Part shown: piece after piece, positions 1 to 8,452 of the stretch
Numbering within the stretch: the stretch's first letter is position 1
How the letters are laid out: each line of letters begins with the position of its first letter
Notes under the pieces: model-generated
What the model saw: the letters and a program-made list of their open reading frames with translations, nothing else
Database searches by the model: none
What the model was told of the DNA's origin: nothing
Origin: CAUPWF01 sp964367685
Lineage (GTDB): Bacteria; Bacillota; Clostridia; Lachnospirales; Lachnospiraceae
Direction of reading: 5' to 3'
Assembly (NCBI GenBank): GCA_964367685.1
Contig: CAYIYM010000006.1
Span: 24,227 to 88,226, forward strand
DNA: 64,000 nt
Translations under genes and position numbers: made by a program

Positions 1-456
1 TACTTGTTCATTTAAATCATTTAAATATATGATTCCAACTTCACTTTTAAATTCTTTTACAGCTTGAATAATTGCATCTGTTCTCGTCTCGTGAATGGCA
101 AATTCATACTCTTCCATTCCAACTTTCTTCACCATTTCGACAAATGCTTTTACAGCAAAAGTATAATGTTGTGTCGAGACACTAAAGTATTTTTTTGATG
201 TCTTTGCTATATATTTCTCTTCAAGTAATTCATATTGGTCTATCACTTGTCTCGCATATCCAAGAAATTCAATCCCTTGCGGAGTCACTGTAATCCCTCT
301 ATTTGAACGTATGAAAATTGTTATCCCTATTTCTTCTTCTAATTCCTTCACTGCTGCTGATAAACTAGGTTGAGATAGAAATAACTTCTTAGCCGCTTCA
401 TTCATAGATTTTGAATCTGCAATCGTTATCGCTTGTCTTAATTGCTGTAATGTCAT
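1..456 (-). CDS. LysR-family transcriptional regulator, C-terminus cut by window edge
   Basis: The first 152 residues are visible from an ATG at 456; the frame is still open at base 1. Residues 1-60 form the LysR winged helix-turn-helix (MTLQQLRQAI start, then ADSKSMNEAAKKLFLSQPS and a wing with RSNRGITVTPQG). From about residue 90 the start of the effector-binding domain is seen (YFSVSTQHYTFAV). GAGG precedes the ATG at good distance. The gene starts 14 bases after the TtcA-like gene on the same strand, so the two may be co-transcribed. The effector cannot be predicted because most of the binding domain lies outside the window. Confidence 0.9.
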   Translation of the reverse strand, partial: MTLQQLRQAITIADSKSMNEAAKKLFLSQPSLSAAVKELEEEIGITIFIRSNRGITVTPQGIEFLGYARQVIDQYELLEEKYIAKTSKKYFSVSTQHYTFAVKAFVEMVKKVGMEEYEFAIHETRTDAIIQAVKEFKSEVGIIYLNDLNEQV

Positions 457-470
457 TCTAAATACCTCAT

Positions 471-1349
471 TTAATCTTCGACTTTCGTATCATAAGTATC
501 CAAGAAATGATGTTTCACTCCATCTGTTTTGTAAGCAATAATTGTACTAAGATTTACATTTTCAACACTTTTAAATATATTGCTTTCAATAAATGGATTG
601 ATTTTCTTTAATTCTTTAATTAAATGCTTGATTTCTAATCGTTTGGATTCGCTACTTCCGTCTGAGCGTAATTCCTTGCTTCCTTCTGTAAATCTGCAGG
701 CACATAGTAAAAATGTAAGCTCATGATAATCTCTCCATTGTTTTATATCTTCTTCACGTACAAGATATAGTGGTCTAATAAGTTCCATTCCTTCAAAATT
801 TGTACTATGAAGCTTTGGCATCATCGTTTGAACTTGCGCTCCATACATCATTCCCATCAAAATCGTTTCAATTACATCGTCATAATGATGTCCTAAAGCG
901 ATTTTATTACAACCTAATTCTTTTGCGTTATGATACAGACTACCACGACGCATTCTAGCACATAAATAACATGGCGACTTCTCTATCTCATATACTGAAT
1001 CAAATATATCATTTTCGAAAATACGAATTGGTATTTCTAGTTTTGCCGCATTTTCTTCTATCTGTTTTCTATTTTCTGGTGTGTAACCAGGATCCATTAC
1101 TAGAAATTCTAACTCAAATTCGAATTTCCTATGGCGTTGTAACTCTTGAAAGAGTTTTGCCATCAAGATGGAATCCTTCCCCCCTGAAATACAAACTGCC
1201 ACCTTATCGCCCGGCTGCAGTAATTGATATTCATTAATCGCTTTTGCGAATTTACTGAATATTTTTCTATGAAATTTCTTACGAATACTCTTTTCTACTT
1301 CTTCATTTATACTTTTTACTTCTTCGCTTTTGTTCTTATTTCTTTCCAT
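471..1349 (-). CDS. TtcA-like tRNA 2-thiocytidine synthase (PP-loop ATPase with Fe-S cysteines)
   Basis: A 292-residue cytosolic PP-loop protein. The ATP pyrophosphatase loop SGGKDS is at 55-60. CYLC gives Cys127 and Cys130, and LLCACRF gives Cys216 and Cys218. This matches TtcA, where two cysteines of a CxxC pair and one later cysteine hold a [4Fe-4S] cluster needed to thiolate C32 of tRNA. The motif GHHYDDVIET near 153-162 is also typical. AGAGGA precedes the ATG. Clostridial genomes often carry several TtcA/TtuA-like paralogs, so the exact target (C32 or another thiolated base) is inferred. The N-terminal 25 residues are charged and poorly conserved in appearance. Confidence 0.85.
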   Translation of the reverse strand: MERNKNKSEEVKSINEEVEKSIRKKFHRKIFSKFAKAINEYQLLQPGDKVAVCISGGKDSILMAKLFQELQRHRKFEFELEFLVMDPGYTPENRKQIEENAAKLEIPIRIFENDIFDSVYEIEKSPCYLCARMRRGSLYHNAKELGCNKIALGHHYDDVIETILMGMMYGAQVQTMMPKLHSTNFEGMELIRPLYLVREEDIKQWRDYHELTFLLCACRFTEGSKELRSDGSSESKRLEIKHLIKELKKINPFIESNIFKSVENVNLSTIIAYKTDGVKHHFLDTYDTKVED

Positions 1350-1391
1350 TTTATCCTCTTTGCTTACTACTTCTAGTTTAAAATCATATAT

Positions 1392-1838
1392 CTACTTCGT
1401 AATAACAATATTCTCCCATATAAAATACTTTTTAGGAATTGATACGATAAATACAATCCCTAGTACAATTGCAAATGCAATCTTCACAGCTAGTAATCCT
1501 TTTGTAACCGCATCAGATAATTCATTTACAACAATGTAATACGCAGTATAGTATACGCTTGCTCCTGGAATTAACGGGAAGATTCCAGATACTAAGAAAA
1601 TTGTAATTGGACACTTCATGTGAATTGCTAAAATTCTAGACATGAGTACAACTATAATTGTTCCAAAAAATGTAGCCATGGTATCTGTTACGCTTGCTTC
1701 TACTAACAGAACATAGAGAACCCATCCCGCGGTTCCTGTCAATCCACACCACACATAATACCTTTTCGGTACATTAAATAAGACTGAAAATGCAATTGTT
1801 CCAATAAAGGAACAAATAAAATGTTCAAATACACTCAT
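1392..1838 (-). CDS. Threonine/serine exporter family, small subunit (DUF3815/ThrE_2)
   Basis: A 148-residue membrane protein with about four to five hydrophobic segments and the family motif PLIPGASVYYTAYYIV near 95-115. Its ATG shares one base with the stop of the preceding gene (TAATG), and GGAGGG sits just upstream, so translation is coupled. In many Firmicutes the ThrE-type exporter is split into a DUF1212 protein and this shorter DUF3815 protein, which together correspond to one full-length exporter. Export of threonine, serine or a related amino acid across the cytoplasmic membrane is inferred from the family. Confidence 0.82.
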   Translation of the reverse strand: MSVFEHFICSFIGTIAFSVLFNVPKRYYVWCGLTGTAGWVLYVLLVEASVTDTMATFFGTIIVVLMSRILAIHMKCPITIFLVSGIFPLIPGASVYYTAYYIVVNELSDAVTKGLLAVKIAFAIVLGIVFIVSIPKKYFIWENIVITK

Positions 1839-2638
1839 TATATATTGATCCCTCCTATCAGATTACTAAAGCCTGAGAGCACAGTTCCCACTCCTACAGC
1901 AATGTATACAAAAACTAGCATCGCATCAAGAAATCTCACTATTCCAGAAATAACATCACTATTGGCAATGTCTCGAATAGAATTAACAAATGCAACTCCC
2001 GGTACGAGTGGTAAAATTGATCCTATAATTACCTTATCCAAATTTGCATTCATTACAATTCCATCTTGGACACATAATGCAATAGCCAGTACTGTAATTA
2101 TCGCCCCACCCAAGGTGTTTACAACCATCTTAGATAATTTAGCTTTTCCTGCAAATATAACAAATACATATAGTAACATGCAAATCACTAGAGTCTTTAC
2201 GCTATCTATAAGTGTCCCCCCCAAAAGGTAGCAAAAACTGGCACTTCCTACTCCTGCTGCCCCAATTCGAAAATAATTACGTTTGGGAGGTCTTTCTTCA
2301 ATTTCTTTCAATCGAATAATCGCATCTTCTAAGCTTATGTTTCCTGCACAGATTTCTCGTGACAGATGATTGACACCATCTACAATCCCAAGATGAGCTC
2401 CTGATAGCGGAATATGCTTAACTTTTGCATAAATTTCTCGTCCTTCGACTTCAGCTGTTACAAAAATACCCGTACTTAATACAAATGTATTTACATCTGC
2501 TATATTATAATGATTACATATATGTGTAATGGTTTCTTCTACTCTAAAAATCTCTGCACCATTTTTTAACAATATTCGCCCAGCATCTACTGCGAATTCT
2601 AGCACATCTCTTTGCTGTATTCCCTGGTGTTTCTCCAT
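1838..2638 (-). CDS. Threonine/serine exporter family, large subunit (DUF1212/ThrE)
   Basis: A 266-residue protein: a soluble N-terminal part (about 1-115) with the family signatures GRILLKNGAEIFRVEET and HLGIVDGVNHLSREI, then five hydrophobic segments ending SGFSNLIGGINI. PLVPGVAFVNSIRDI near 215-230 mirrors the PLIPGASV motif of the small subunit, consistent with a common origin. I place the start at the ATG at 2638 because AAGGGGA directly abuts the other ATG at 2644 and is correctly spaced only for the second one. It is the first gene of a two-gene operon with the small subunit. Substrate is inferred. Confidence 0.82.
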   Translation of the reverse strand: MEKHQGIQQRDVLEFAVDAGRILLKNGAEIFRVEETITHICNHYNIADVNTFVLSTGIFVTAEVEGREIYAKVKHIPLSGAHLGIVDGVNHLSREICAGNISLEDAIIRLKEIEERPPKRNYFRIGAAGVGSASFCYLLGGTLIDSVKTLVICMLLYVFVIFAGKAKLSKMVVNTLGGAIITVLAIALCVQDGIVMNANLDKVIIGSILPLVPGVAFVNSIRDIANSDVISGIVRFLDAMLVFVYIAVGVGTVLSGFSNLIGGINI

Positions 2639-2798
2639 CAACATTCCCCTTTTTCCATTAAATTATCCGTGCAATTCATTATAGCACTCACTGAATAAAA
2701 TACAATATTTTATTTCACATATTTTTCACTATTTTCATATATAATTTTTCGTATATTAAGATATATTATAATGTTTTCTATTTGAGAAGGAGTCATTC

Positions 2799-3212
2799 AT
2801 GAGCTTATTTACAAAATTTCAACAACGTTTTTCACAATTTATGATTGGTCGATATGGTATCGACTCATTTTCTAGAACAATTACAGGAACAGCAATAGGT
2901 TTGTACCTAATTAATATTTTTATTGGATCCTCTATTATATACTACATGACAACTGCATTACTAATTTATGCATATTTTCGTATGTTTTCACGGAATATAT
3001 ATAAACGTGCTCAAGAGAATCAACTATACCTAACCAAGACTGTGGGAATACGTAATCGAGTGAATCGAATGATTCGTGAATTTCAGAGTAAAAAAACACA
3101 TCATATATATAAATGTCCATCTTGTAAACAAAAGATTCGTGTTCCGCGGGGCAAAGGACGAATCAGCATCCACTGTCCAAAATGTCAATTAGACTTTATT
3201 AAAAATAGCTAA
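2799..3212 (+). CDS. Membrane protein with C-terminal zinc ribbon
   Basis: A 137-residue protein with two closely spaced transmembrane segments (about 28-62), a basic linker and a C-terminal zinc ribbon with two CPxC pairs (YKCPSCKQKI and HCPKCQLDF) about 23 residues apart. Small proteins of this shape are widespread in Clostridia and are not functionally characterised as far as I know. GAGAAGGAG precedes the ATG, and TATAAT at 2767-2772 is a possible -10 box without a good -35. It is transcribed alone, away from the exporter pair, and ends at a bidirectional terminator. Confidence 0.75.
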   Translation: MSLFTKFQQRFSQFMIGRYGIDSFSRTITGTAIGLYLINIFIGSSIIYYMTTALLIYAYFRMFSRNIYKRAQENQLYLTKTVGIRNRVNRMIREFQSKKTHHIYKCPSCKQKIRVPRGKGRISIHCPKCQLDFIKNS

Positions 3213-3233
3213 TGAGATATCGATAATTCTCAT

Positions 3234-3277
3234 AAAAAAAGCAACATCTCCCACTGTAGGACGATGTTGCTTTGATT
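3234..3277. terminator. Bidirectional intrinsic terminator
   Basis: Stem GCAACATC (3241-3248) pairs with GATGTTGC (3263-3270). An A-tract lies on the left and a T-rich tract on the right, so it can serve the plus-strand zinc-ribbon gene and the minus-strand ABC cassette that converge here. Confidence 0.85.
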
Positions 3278-3279
3278 TT

Positions 3280-4533
3280 TTATTCAAACTGCAATGCTTC
3301 AATTGGATTTAATTTTGATGCTTTAATTGCTGGAAGTAATCCAAATAATATTCCAATTATCATTGAGAAGAATACTGCAATCAAGATTGCTGGTAATGAG
3401 ATAGCCACAGGTATTTGAGACACTCTTGAAATCACAAAACTCAATGCAATTCCACTACCGATTCCAAAGATTCCTCCAAGACTTGTTAGTACTGCTGCCT
3501 CTGTTAAAAATTGTATTAAAATATGTTTTTTCTCAGCTCCAAGAGCTTTCTTTAGTCCAATTTCTTTTGTTCTTTCTGTTACAGATACTAGCATAATATT
3601 CATAACACCAATGCCACCTACTAGTAATGAGATACTCGCAATCCATAGAAGTTGCATATTTGTAGATTGGCTAATTTCTTGTAGTCCTTGCACTTCCTTT
3701 AATAGATCTTCTCCCATATAGAGAATATTACCTTCTTCTAATGCCATATCTGCATTAATTAAATCTGCTGTAACCTTACCTGCTATCGTCATCTCTTCTG
3801 TTGTGTTTGCTCGAACAACGACAGAATGTGGTTCATCATAACGATAAACAATTGGCCATGTATCAGCTGGAATGAATACCTGACCACTTCCACGTACCAT
3901 AAATTGATAATAATCTTCAATGGTATTAATCACTGGTTCAAATTCCACACCTTGTTCTACTATACCGACAACAATATAAGGTTCGCCTTTAATTTCTATT
4001 GTCTTTCCAATAGGGTCGTCTGTCAAAAACAATGTTTTCGCAGCATTTCCATCGAGAAGTGCTATTTTCTTTCCACCTTCATAATCATCACTCCCAAATC
4101 CACGACCACGCTTTACCTGAAACCCTAGCGTATCTAAATAATGAGCATCAATTCCATAGAGTCTCCCTCCTTCAAGGAGAGTTCCCCCATTGTAAATTGC
4201 ATCATAGGATTCTCTCATTCGAAATAAAGATGCCGACTTTATGCTCTCCTCATCTAATAACGATACCCTGAATTCTTCGCTTAGTGGTTGCACTGTATCA
4301 GGCGCTTGTTCATAATCAAGTTGGAGTGGATACCCGTCTCGATGTAACTGTACTGTCACAGTATTATTTCCGGCTCCTATTAAATTCTCTTTGATTTGTT
4401 CACTTGTTCCTGTGATAGTCGACACAATGGTAATAATCGACGCAATACCTATAATAATTCCAAGCATAGTCAAAATTGAGCGCATTTTATGTGACCAAAT
4501 ACCTTGGAATGCTAATTTGATATTCTCTAGCAT
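3280..4533 (-). CDS. MacB-type ABC transporter permease
   Basis: A 417-residue permease of the MacB/FtsX class. TM1 is at about 17-40 (LTMLGIIIGIASIITIV), followed by an extracytoplasmic MacB core domain (about 45-270) and three C-terminal TM segments with the FtsX signature (GGIGVMNIMLVSVTERTKEIGLKKALGA near 303-330). It is the last gene of the cassette, 11 bases after the second adaptor, with GGGGGG before the ATG. These mechanotransmission ABC systems usually export peptides or antibiotics or act on the envelope; the substrate here is unknown. It is a paralog of the permease at 16113-17351. Confidence 0.9.
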   Translation of the reverse strand: MLENIKLAFQGIWSHKMRSILTMLGIIIGIASIITIVSTITGTSEQIKENLIGAGNNTVTVQLHRDGYPLQLDYEQAPDTVQPLSEEFRVSLLDEESIKSASLFRMRESYDAIYNGGTLLEGGRLYGIDAHYLDTLGFQVKRGRGFGSDDYEGGKKIALLDGNAAKTLFLTDDPIGKTIEIKGEPYIVVGIVEQGVEFEPVINTIEDYYQFMVRGSGQVFIPADTWPIVYRYDEPHSVVVRANTTEEMTIAGKVTADLINADMALEEGNILYMGEDLLKEVQGLQEISQSTNMQLLWIASISLLVGGIGVMNIMLVSVTERTKEIGLKKALGAEKKHILIQFLTEAAVLTSLGGIFGIGSGIALSFVISRVSQIPVAISLPAILIAVFFSMIIGILFGLLPAIKASKLNPIEALQFE

Positions 4534-4544
4534 AAACGGCCCCC

Positions 4545-6377
4545 CTATCTTATCCCCATTGAGTTTTCATTAATAATTGTCTTTACACCATCTTTTGCGT
4601 TCTTATCATATGGAAATGCTACATATTGATCAAATCTCAGACCAGAAAGTATTTCTACATACTCTCCATAAATTTCTTTTCCTGTATATACAACCTGCTT
4701 CTTTAATCGTCCATTATCATCAACCATGACATAAGTTTCCCCGTTCTTGGTTCTTGTATAAGCTTTTGATATATACAGTGTTTGTGGGCCCTCGACTACA
4801 TTTCCAGCAACAGAAATCTCCACGCCCTCATATTCTATAAATGACTGATCTGATGGCACTGAAATAACACATTGATAATAAGAAACATTTGGATTACCAC
4901 CTCCGTAGTAGTAATTATTCGAAACTGGATACGGACTGATTTCAAGTACAGTGCCTTCTGTAAAAATTCCACTTTCAAATGCCATAATGTTAACAGGTTG
5001 TCCTATAGAAATTTCACCTAACTGTATCTCGCTTAAAGTTGTCTCAACATAAGTACCTTGACTTCCTGCAATTTTGATAAATGGCTGTGCAACATCTAGT
5101 TGCTCCATATCCTGAACTAAATTAACAGTTCCATCTATGGTGCTTGTCAATATCGTATCCTTTAAGCTATTCTTGAACTTCGTCAATTCAATCTCTGCTT
5201 CTTTAATGTCCAATCTCTTATTTATAATTGTTGCTTCTTGTTCCTTGATTTCATTCTTAGTATATGTAGTCGGTGGAATCACTGGTTCTACAGGTTCAGG
5301 TGGAGCTATAGGTTCCAAACCTTCATAGCTTGCAATATGGAATTCCACATTGCCTTCTGCTTCGAAATGAAATTTCATAAATTGATAATCCCCATATTCA
5401 GATGGTATTGCAACTGTTACATAAACATTTTGAAATAGGGCCGGTTCTCGATCTTCTACTGGCGGCACTATAGGTGTTGGTTCTTCTGGATCTGTTGGTT
5501 CTTCTGGATCTGTTGGTTCTTCCGGATCTGTTGGTTCTTCTGGATCTGTTGGTTCTTCTGGATCTGTTGGNNNNNNNNNNNNNNNNNNNNNNNNNNNNNN
5601 NNNNNNNNNNNNNNNNNNNNNNNNNNNNNNNNNNNNNNNNNNNNNNNNNNNNNNNNNNNNNNNNNNNNNNGGATCTGTTGGTTCTTCTGGATCTGTTGGT
5701 TCTTCTGGATCTGTTGGCTCTTCCGGATCTGGTTCGGTGACAGTCACATTCTCTGTTACAAGTGAAAGCCATCCTCTCATAAACTCCCCGGTAATTTCAA
5801 AGGAATCTGCCATATAGAAAAATGGATTCGCTTCTGTTCCATCCCCTTTTACAATTCCAATTCCTCCTGGTAAAAGAATCCCATCCACTGTACTTGGAAC
5901 GACATAATCTTCTGGTATTTGAATCAATACATCTGGTATGCTTTCTGGTTCTACTGTTTCTGATCCTTCTACATAAGGATTTGCTTTCATTTTTTCTAGC
6001 CTTTGTTCTGCTACTTTTAGACTTGTTCGATTTACTTCGAGCGCTAATTCCTTACCCTCAACTTCTAGCGTTACCAACTTAGTATCGAATTCCAAAATCG
6101 GATCGCCAATCTTGACCTCTTGACCTTCTTCTACAAATACTTCTTTGACTGTTTCATTTTCTTCTATTTGTATGTTTTGCGAATAGTCAGTCGTCACCGT
6201 TCCATACATCATATTATTGTTGTACCACTCTGTATAGATAGTAGAAACTGGGACAACATTAATTTCTTTACTTGGTATAAGACGAGCCGCAATAAATATA
6301 CCAACTATGGCCAATACCAAAACTAAAATAATAGCAATTACCTTTTTAGAGATTTTAATATTCTTCTTATTTTCCAT
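4545..6377 (-). CDS. HlyD/MacA-like adaptor with a repeat-borne domain inserted in the hairpin
   Basis: The N-terminus has one TM helix (about 10-32), then the first half of a lipoyl domain (VKEVFVEEGQEVKIGDPILEF) and the first coiled-coil arm (LALEVNRTSLKVAEQRLEKM). Instead of a hairpin tip there is a long insert: a beta-rich stretch, a tandem EEPTDP array broken by an assembly gap, and a second beta-rich stretch ending near a proline linker (EPVEPVIPP). The second arm (KEQEATIINKRLDIKEAEIELTKF), the lipoyl half and the beta-barrel region follow. The start ATG at 6377 overlaps the end of the ATPase gene and has GGAGG upstream; an earlier in-frame codon at 6404 lacks this support. The true length is unknown because of the gap. 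Confidence 0.85.
   Translation of the reverse strand: MENKKNIKISKKVIAIILVLVLAIVGIFIAARLIPSKEINVVPVSTIYTEWYNNNMMYGTVTTDYSQNIQIEENETVKEVFVEEGQEVKIGDPILEFDTKLVTLEVEGKELALEVNRTSLKVAEQRLEKMKANPYVEGSETVEPESIPDVLIQIPEDYVVPSTVDGILLPGGIGIVKGDGTEANPFFYMADSFEITGEFMRGWLSLVTENVTVTEPDPEEPTDPEEPTDPEEPTDXXXXXXXXXXXXXXXXXXXXXXXXXXXXXXXXXXPTDPEEPTDPEEPTDPEEPTDPEEPTDPEEPTPIVPPVEDREPALFQNVYVTVAIPSEYGDYQFMKFHFEAEGNVEFHIASYEGLEPIAPPEPVEPVIPPTTYTKNEIKEQEATIINKRLDIKEAEIELTKFKNSLKDTILTSTIDGTVNLVQDMEQLDVAQPFIKIAGSQGTYVETTLSEIQLGEISIGQPVNIMAFESGIFTEGTVLEISPYPVSNNYYYGGGNPNVSYYQCVISVPSDQSFIEYEGVEISVAGNVVEGPQTLYISKAYTRTKNGETYVMVDDNGRLKKQVVYTGKEIYGEYVEILSGLRFDQYVAFPYDKNAKDGVKTIINENSMGIR
5479..5730 (-). repeat. 18-bp in-frame tandem repeat encoding EEPTDP
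   Basis: The unit ggttcttctggatctgtt (plus strand) repeats on both sides of the N run, with a few third-position changes (tcttcc for tcttct, ggctct for ggttct). Near-identical DNA units suggest recent expansion. On the minus strand they read as a Glu/Pro/Thr/Asp spacer in the adaptor. Copy number is undefined because the array runs into the gap. Confidence 0.95.
5571..5670. other. Assembly gap (100 N) inside the EEPTDP array
   Basis: Exactly 100 N, a conventional placeholder for a gap of unknown size. Both flanks are the same 18-bp repeat, so the gap is most simply a collapsed repeat. Confidence 0.97.
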
Positions 6378-7050
6378 GATCAGCCACCTCCGAAAGGATA
6401 CCATCTCTGATATAAGCTATTTTCTCTGCATGATTGGCTACTTCTTGTTCATGAGTAATTACGATTATAGTTACTCCCTCTTCATTTAATTTCTTAAATA
6501 TTTCCATGATTTGCTCACCCGAAGATGTATCGAGTGCACCAGTTGGTTCATCTGCAAGCAAGATTTCTGGATTAGTCACAATTGCTCTTGCAATTGCCAC
6601 TCTTTGACATTGTCCTCCTGATAATTGATTTGGTAAGAAATTCATACGATCTTCCAGTCCAACCTTTTTTAAGGCTTCCTCTGCTCTCGCTTTCCGCTCT
6701 TTTACAGGTATCCCTGTATAAAGCAGCGGCAAAGCTACATTATCAAGTGCCGTTTGTCTTGCAAGTAAGTTAAATCTCTGAAATACAAATCCAATAGAAC
6801 GATTTCTAACCTTAGCTAATTCTTTTTCTGACAAAGCTTCAATATTATCTTCTTTCAAATAATATTGTCCGCTCGTAGGCTTATCTAGACATCCAATTAA
6901 ATTCATCAAAGTTGATTTTCCAGAACCTGATGGACCCATAATCGCGAAATATTCACCCTTTTCAAGTGATAAATTAATATCCTTTAATACAGAAACCACC
7001 ATTTTCCCTTGCTCATAGTCTTTAAAAATATTTTCCAATCTTAGAATCAT
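6367..7050 (-). CDS. ABC transporter ATP-binding protein (MacB/LolD type)
   Basis: A 227-residue ATPase with Walker A GPSGSGKST (about 39-47), Q-loop in FVFQRFNLL, signature LSGGQCQRVAIARAI (about 142-156), Walker B ILLADEPTGALD and the H-loop in VIVITHE. It belongs to the LolD/MacB family that pairs with FtsX-type permeases. Its ATG overlaps the stop of the first adaptor (ATGA), and its own stop overlaps the start of the second adaptor, so the three genes are translationally coupled. It energises the permease at 3280-4533 from the cytoplasmic face. Confidence 0.95.
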   Translation of the reverse strand: MILRLENIFKDYEQGKMVVSVLKDINLSLEKGEYFAIMGPSGSGKSTLMNLIGCLDKPTSGQYYLKEDNIEALSEKELAKVRNRSIGFVFQRFNLLARQTALDNVALPLLYTGIPVKERKARAEEALKKVGLEDRMNFLPNQLSGGQCQRVAIARAIVTNPEILLADEPTGALDTSSGEQIMEIFKKLNEEGVTIIVITHEQEVANHAEKIAYIRDGILSEVADHGK

Positions 7051-8416
7051 TCATTCACCTCCACTTCTGGAGCTGCCTCTTCTAAAATTNNNNNNNNNNN
7101 NNNNNNNNNNNNNNNNNNNNNNNNNNNNNNNNNNNNNNNNNNNNNNNNNNNNNNNNNNNNNNNNNNNNNNNNNNNNNNNNNNNNNNNNNTGGCATAATTT
7201 CACTCTCTGGCATAATTTCACCCTCTGGCATTACCTCTGGATCAATCAACATCTCCTCTGTTGTCGGCATACCAACTTCAAGTTCAGGCGTAGGAAATGC
7301 TACTAAATCATCCTCTTCTAAATTTTCTACAAAGTAACTGTCTGTCAGTTCATTATAGCCAAGGATAACGAGTGTTCTTTTTTCAAGTTTTCCACCTTTA
7401 TCCACCCAAATATAGAAGTCTTCTCCTTCTGCCACCATAAATACAGCTGGAAATTCAATTCCCTCTTGTCCCGGTTCTACTACATTTTCGTCAGTGATTC
7501 CCATTTCAATAAATACATGCTGGCCCATCATCAAACCATCTTGAGAATCTAAATTAACATAAAATGGATATTTAGAACTTTGATACACTTCACTTCCACC
7601 AGACATCATCATCCCACCGCCATAATTACCATCTGAAATTGGATTTTCAAGATCAATAGAAGAAATTGTCCCATACCATTTTTTCTCATTGTCTACTCTA
7701 GAACGTAAAGTTACTGGTGAACCTTCTCCTAGTTCATAAATATTTTGTTCATTAATCACTCCTTTTACACGATAATCTCCTACTGACATTAACGTAATAA
7801 AGGATGGTTGCCCTTGCATATCCATACCTGATTCATTATATTCCTTCACAACTCCATTAATTGGTGAAACAACTTGTGATTCTGTTGATCGATCTTTTAA
7901 TTTCTCAATCTCCATTTCTTTAACAATCACATTGTATTCTGTGCTTTTAAGTGAAGCTTGGGCTTCTTGAATCTGTAACGTATATTCTAATTTTTCATCG
8001 CTTCCTACATTTTTTTTCTCAGCTTCTAACTGACTAATTTGTGCCTTATATGACTCAATACTATTCTTTGTTCGCTCTAACTCTATTTCTGCTGTTTGTA
8101 GTGCAAGATCTGCCTCTGCTGTATCATATTCAAATAAAACTTGGCCCATAGTAACCTCGTCACCTTGCTTTACCAGTACTTTTGCCACTGTGCGTTCAGT
8201 ATCCTTATTAATGACTGTTGTATCCTGAGCTTCTACCACTCCTGAATATCTATTCGCCAAACCTAACCCTATATCATATCCTGTAATTGATGAAACTGAC
8301 TGAACATAAACCGAATCTGCTACAGTCGTAGATTGTGTAAAAAATGAAGCTATCACACCAATTATTACAACACATATTACTCCAACTATTATTCCAATTT
8401 TCGCATTCTTAGACAT
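7047..8416 (-). CDS. HlyD/MacA-like adaptor with acidic EIMPE-repeat tail, frame broken by gap
   Basis: TM helix at about 7-26, lipoyl half (VAKVLVKQGDEVTMGQVLFEY), a coiled-coil hairpin (about 103-175), second lipoyl half (VVSPINGVVKEYNESG) and beta domains to about 385. Then comes an acidic repeat tail (PEGEIMPESEIMP) that enters a 100-N gap. Read literally through the Ns the frame stops near 7082, but that depends on an arbitrary gap length. On the far side the frame reading E-I-L-E-E-A-A-P-E-V-E-V-N-E continues the E-I-M pattern and stops at 7047-7049, giving an ATGA overlap with the ATPase. I take that as the true end. AGGAGG precedes the ATG, 36 bases after coaBC. Confidence 0.82.
7090..7189. 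other. Assembly gap (100 N) inside the EIMPE-repeat tail
   Basis: Exactly 100 N. The right flank is an 18-bp-period repeat (ggcataatttca plus six variable bases); the left flank begins in a diverged copy of the same unit. Probably a collapsed repeat, as in the gap at 5571. Confidence 0.97.
7190..7240 (-). repeat. Partial 18-bp in-frame tandem repeat (E-I-M-P-E-x)
   Basis: Two clear units (gaaattatgcca plus gagggt or gagagt on the minus strand) and a diverged third unit reading EVMPEG precede the gap. They form the acidic, proline-containing tail of the first adaptor. Confidence 0.85.
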
Positions 8417-8452
8417 AATTTCCTCCTAGGATATTTCGTTTTAAGTTCTCTT

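Noticed and set aside
5479..5730. Regular repeats considered as a CRISPR array
   Set aside because: Units are 18 bp, directly contiguous, without spacers, and in frame with a protein.
5398..5772. Open frames on both strands through the repeat region (Arg/Ser/Asn-rich on minus, Leu/Val/Asp-rich on plus)
   Set aside because: The 18-bp repeat has no stop in several frames, so open frames arise by chance. The EEPTDP frame is continuous with a real adaptor on both sides.
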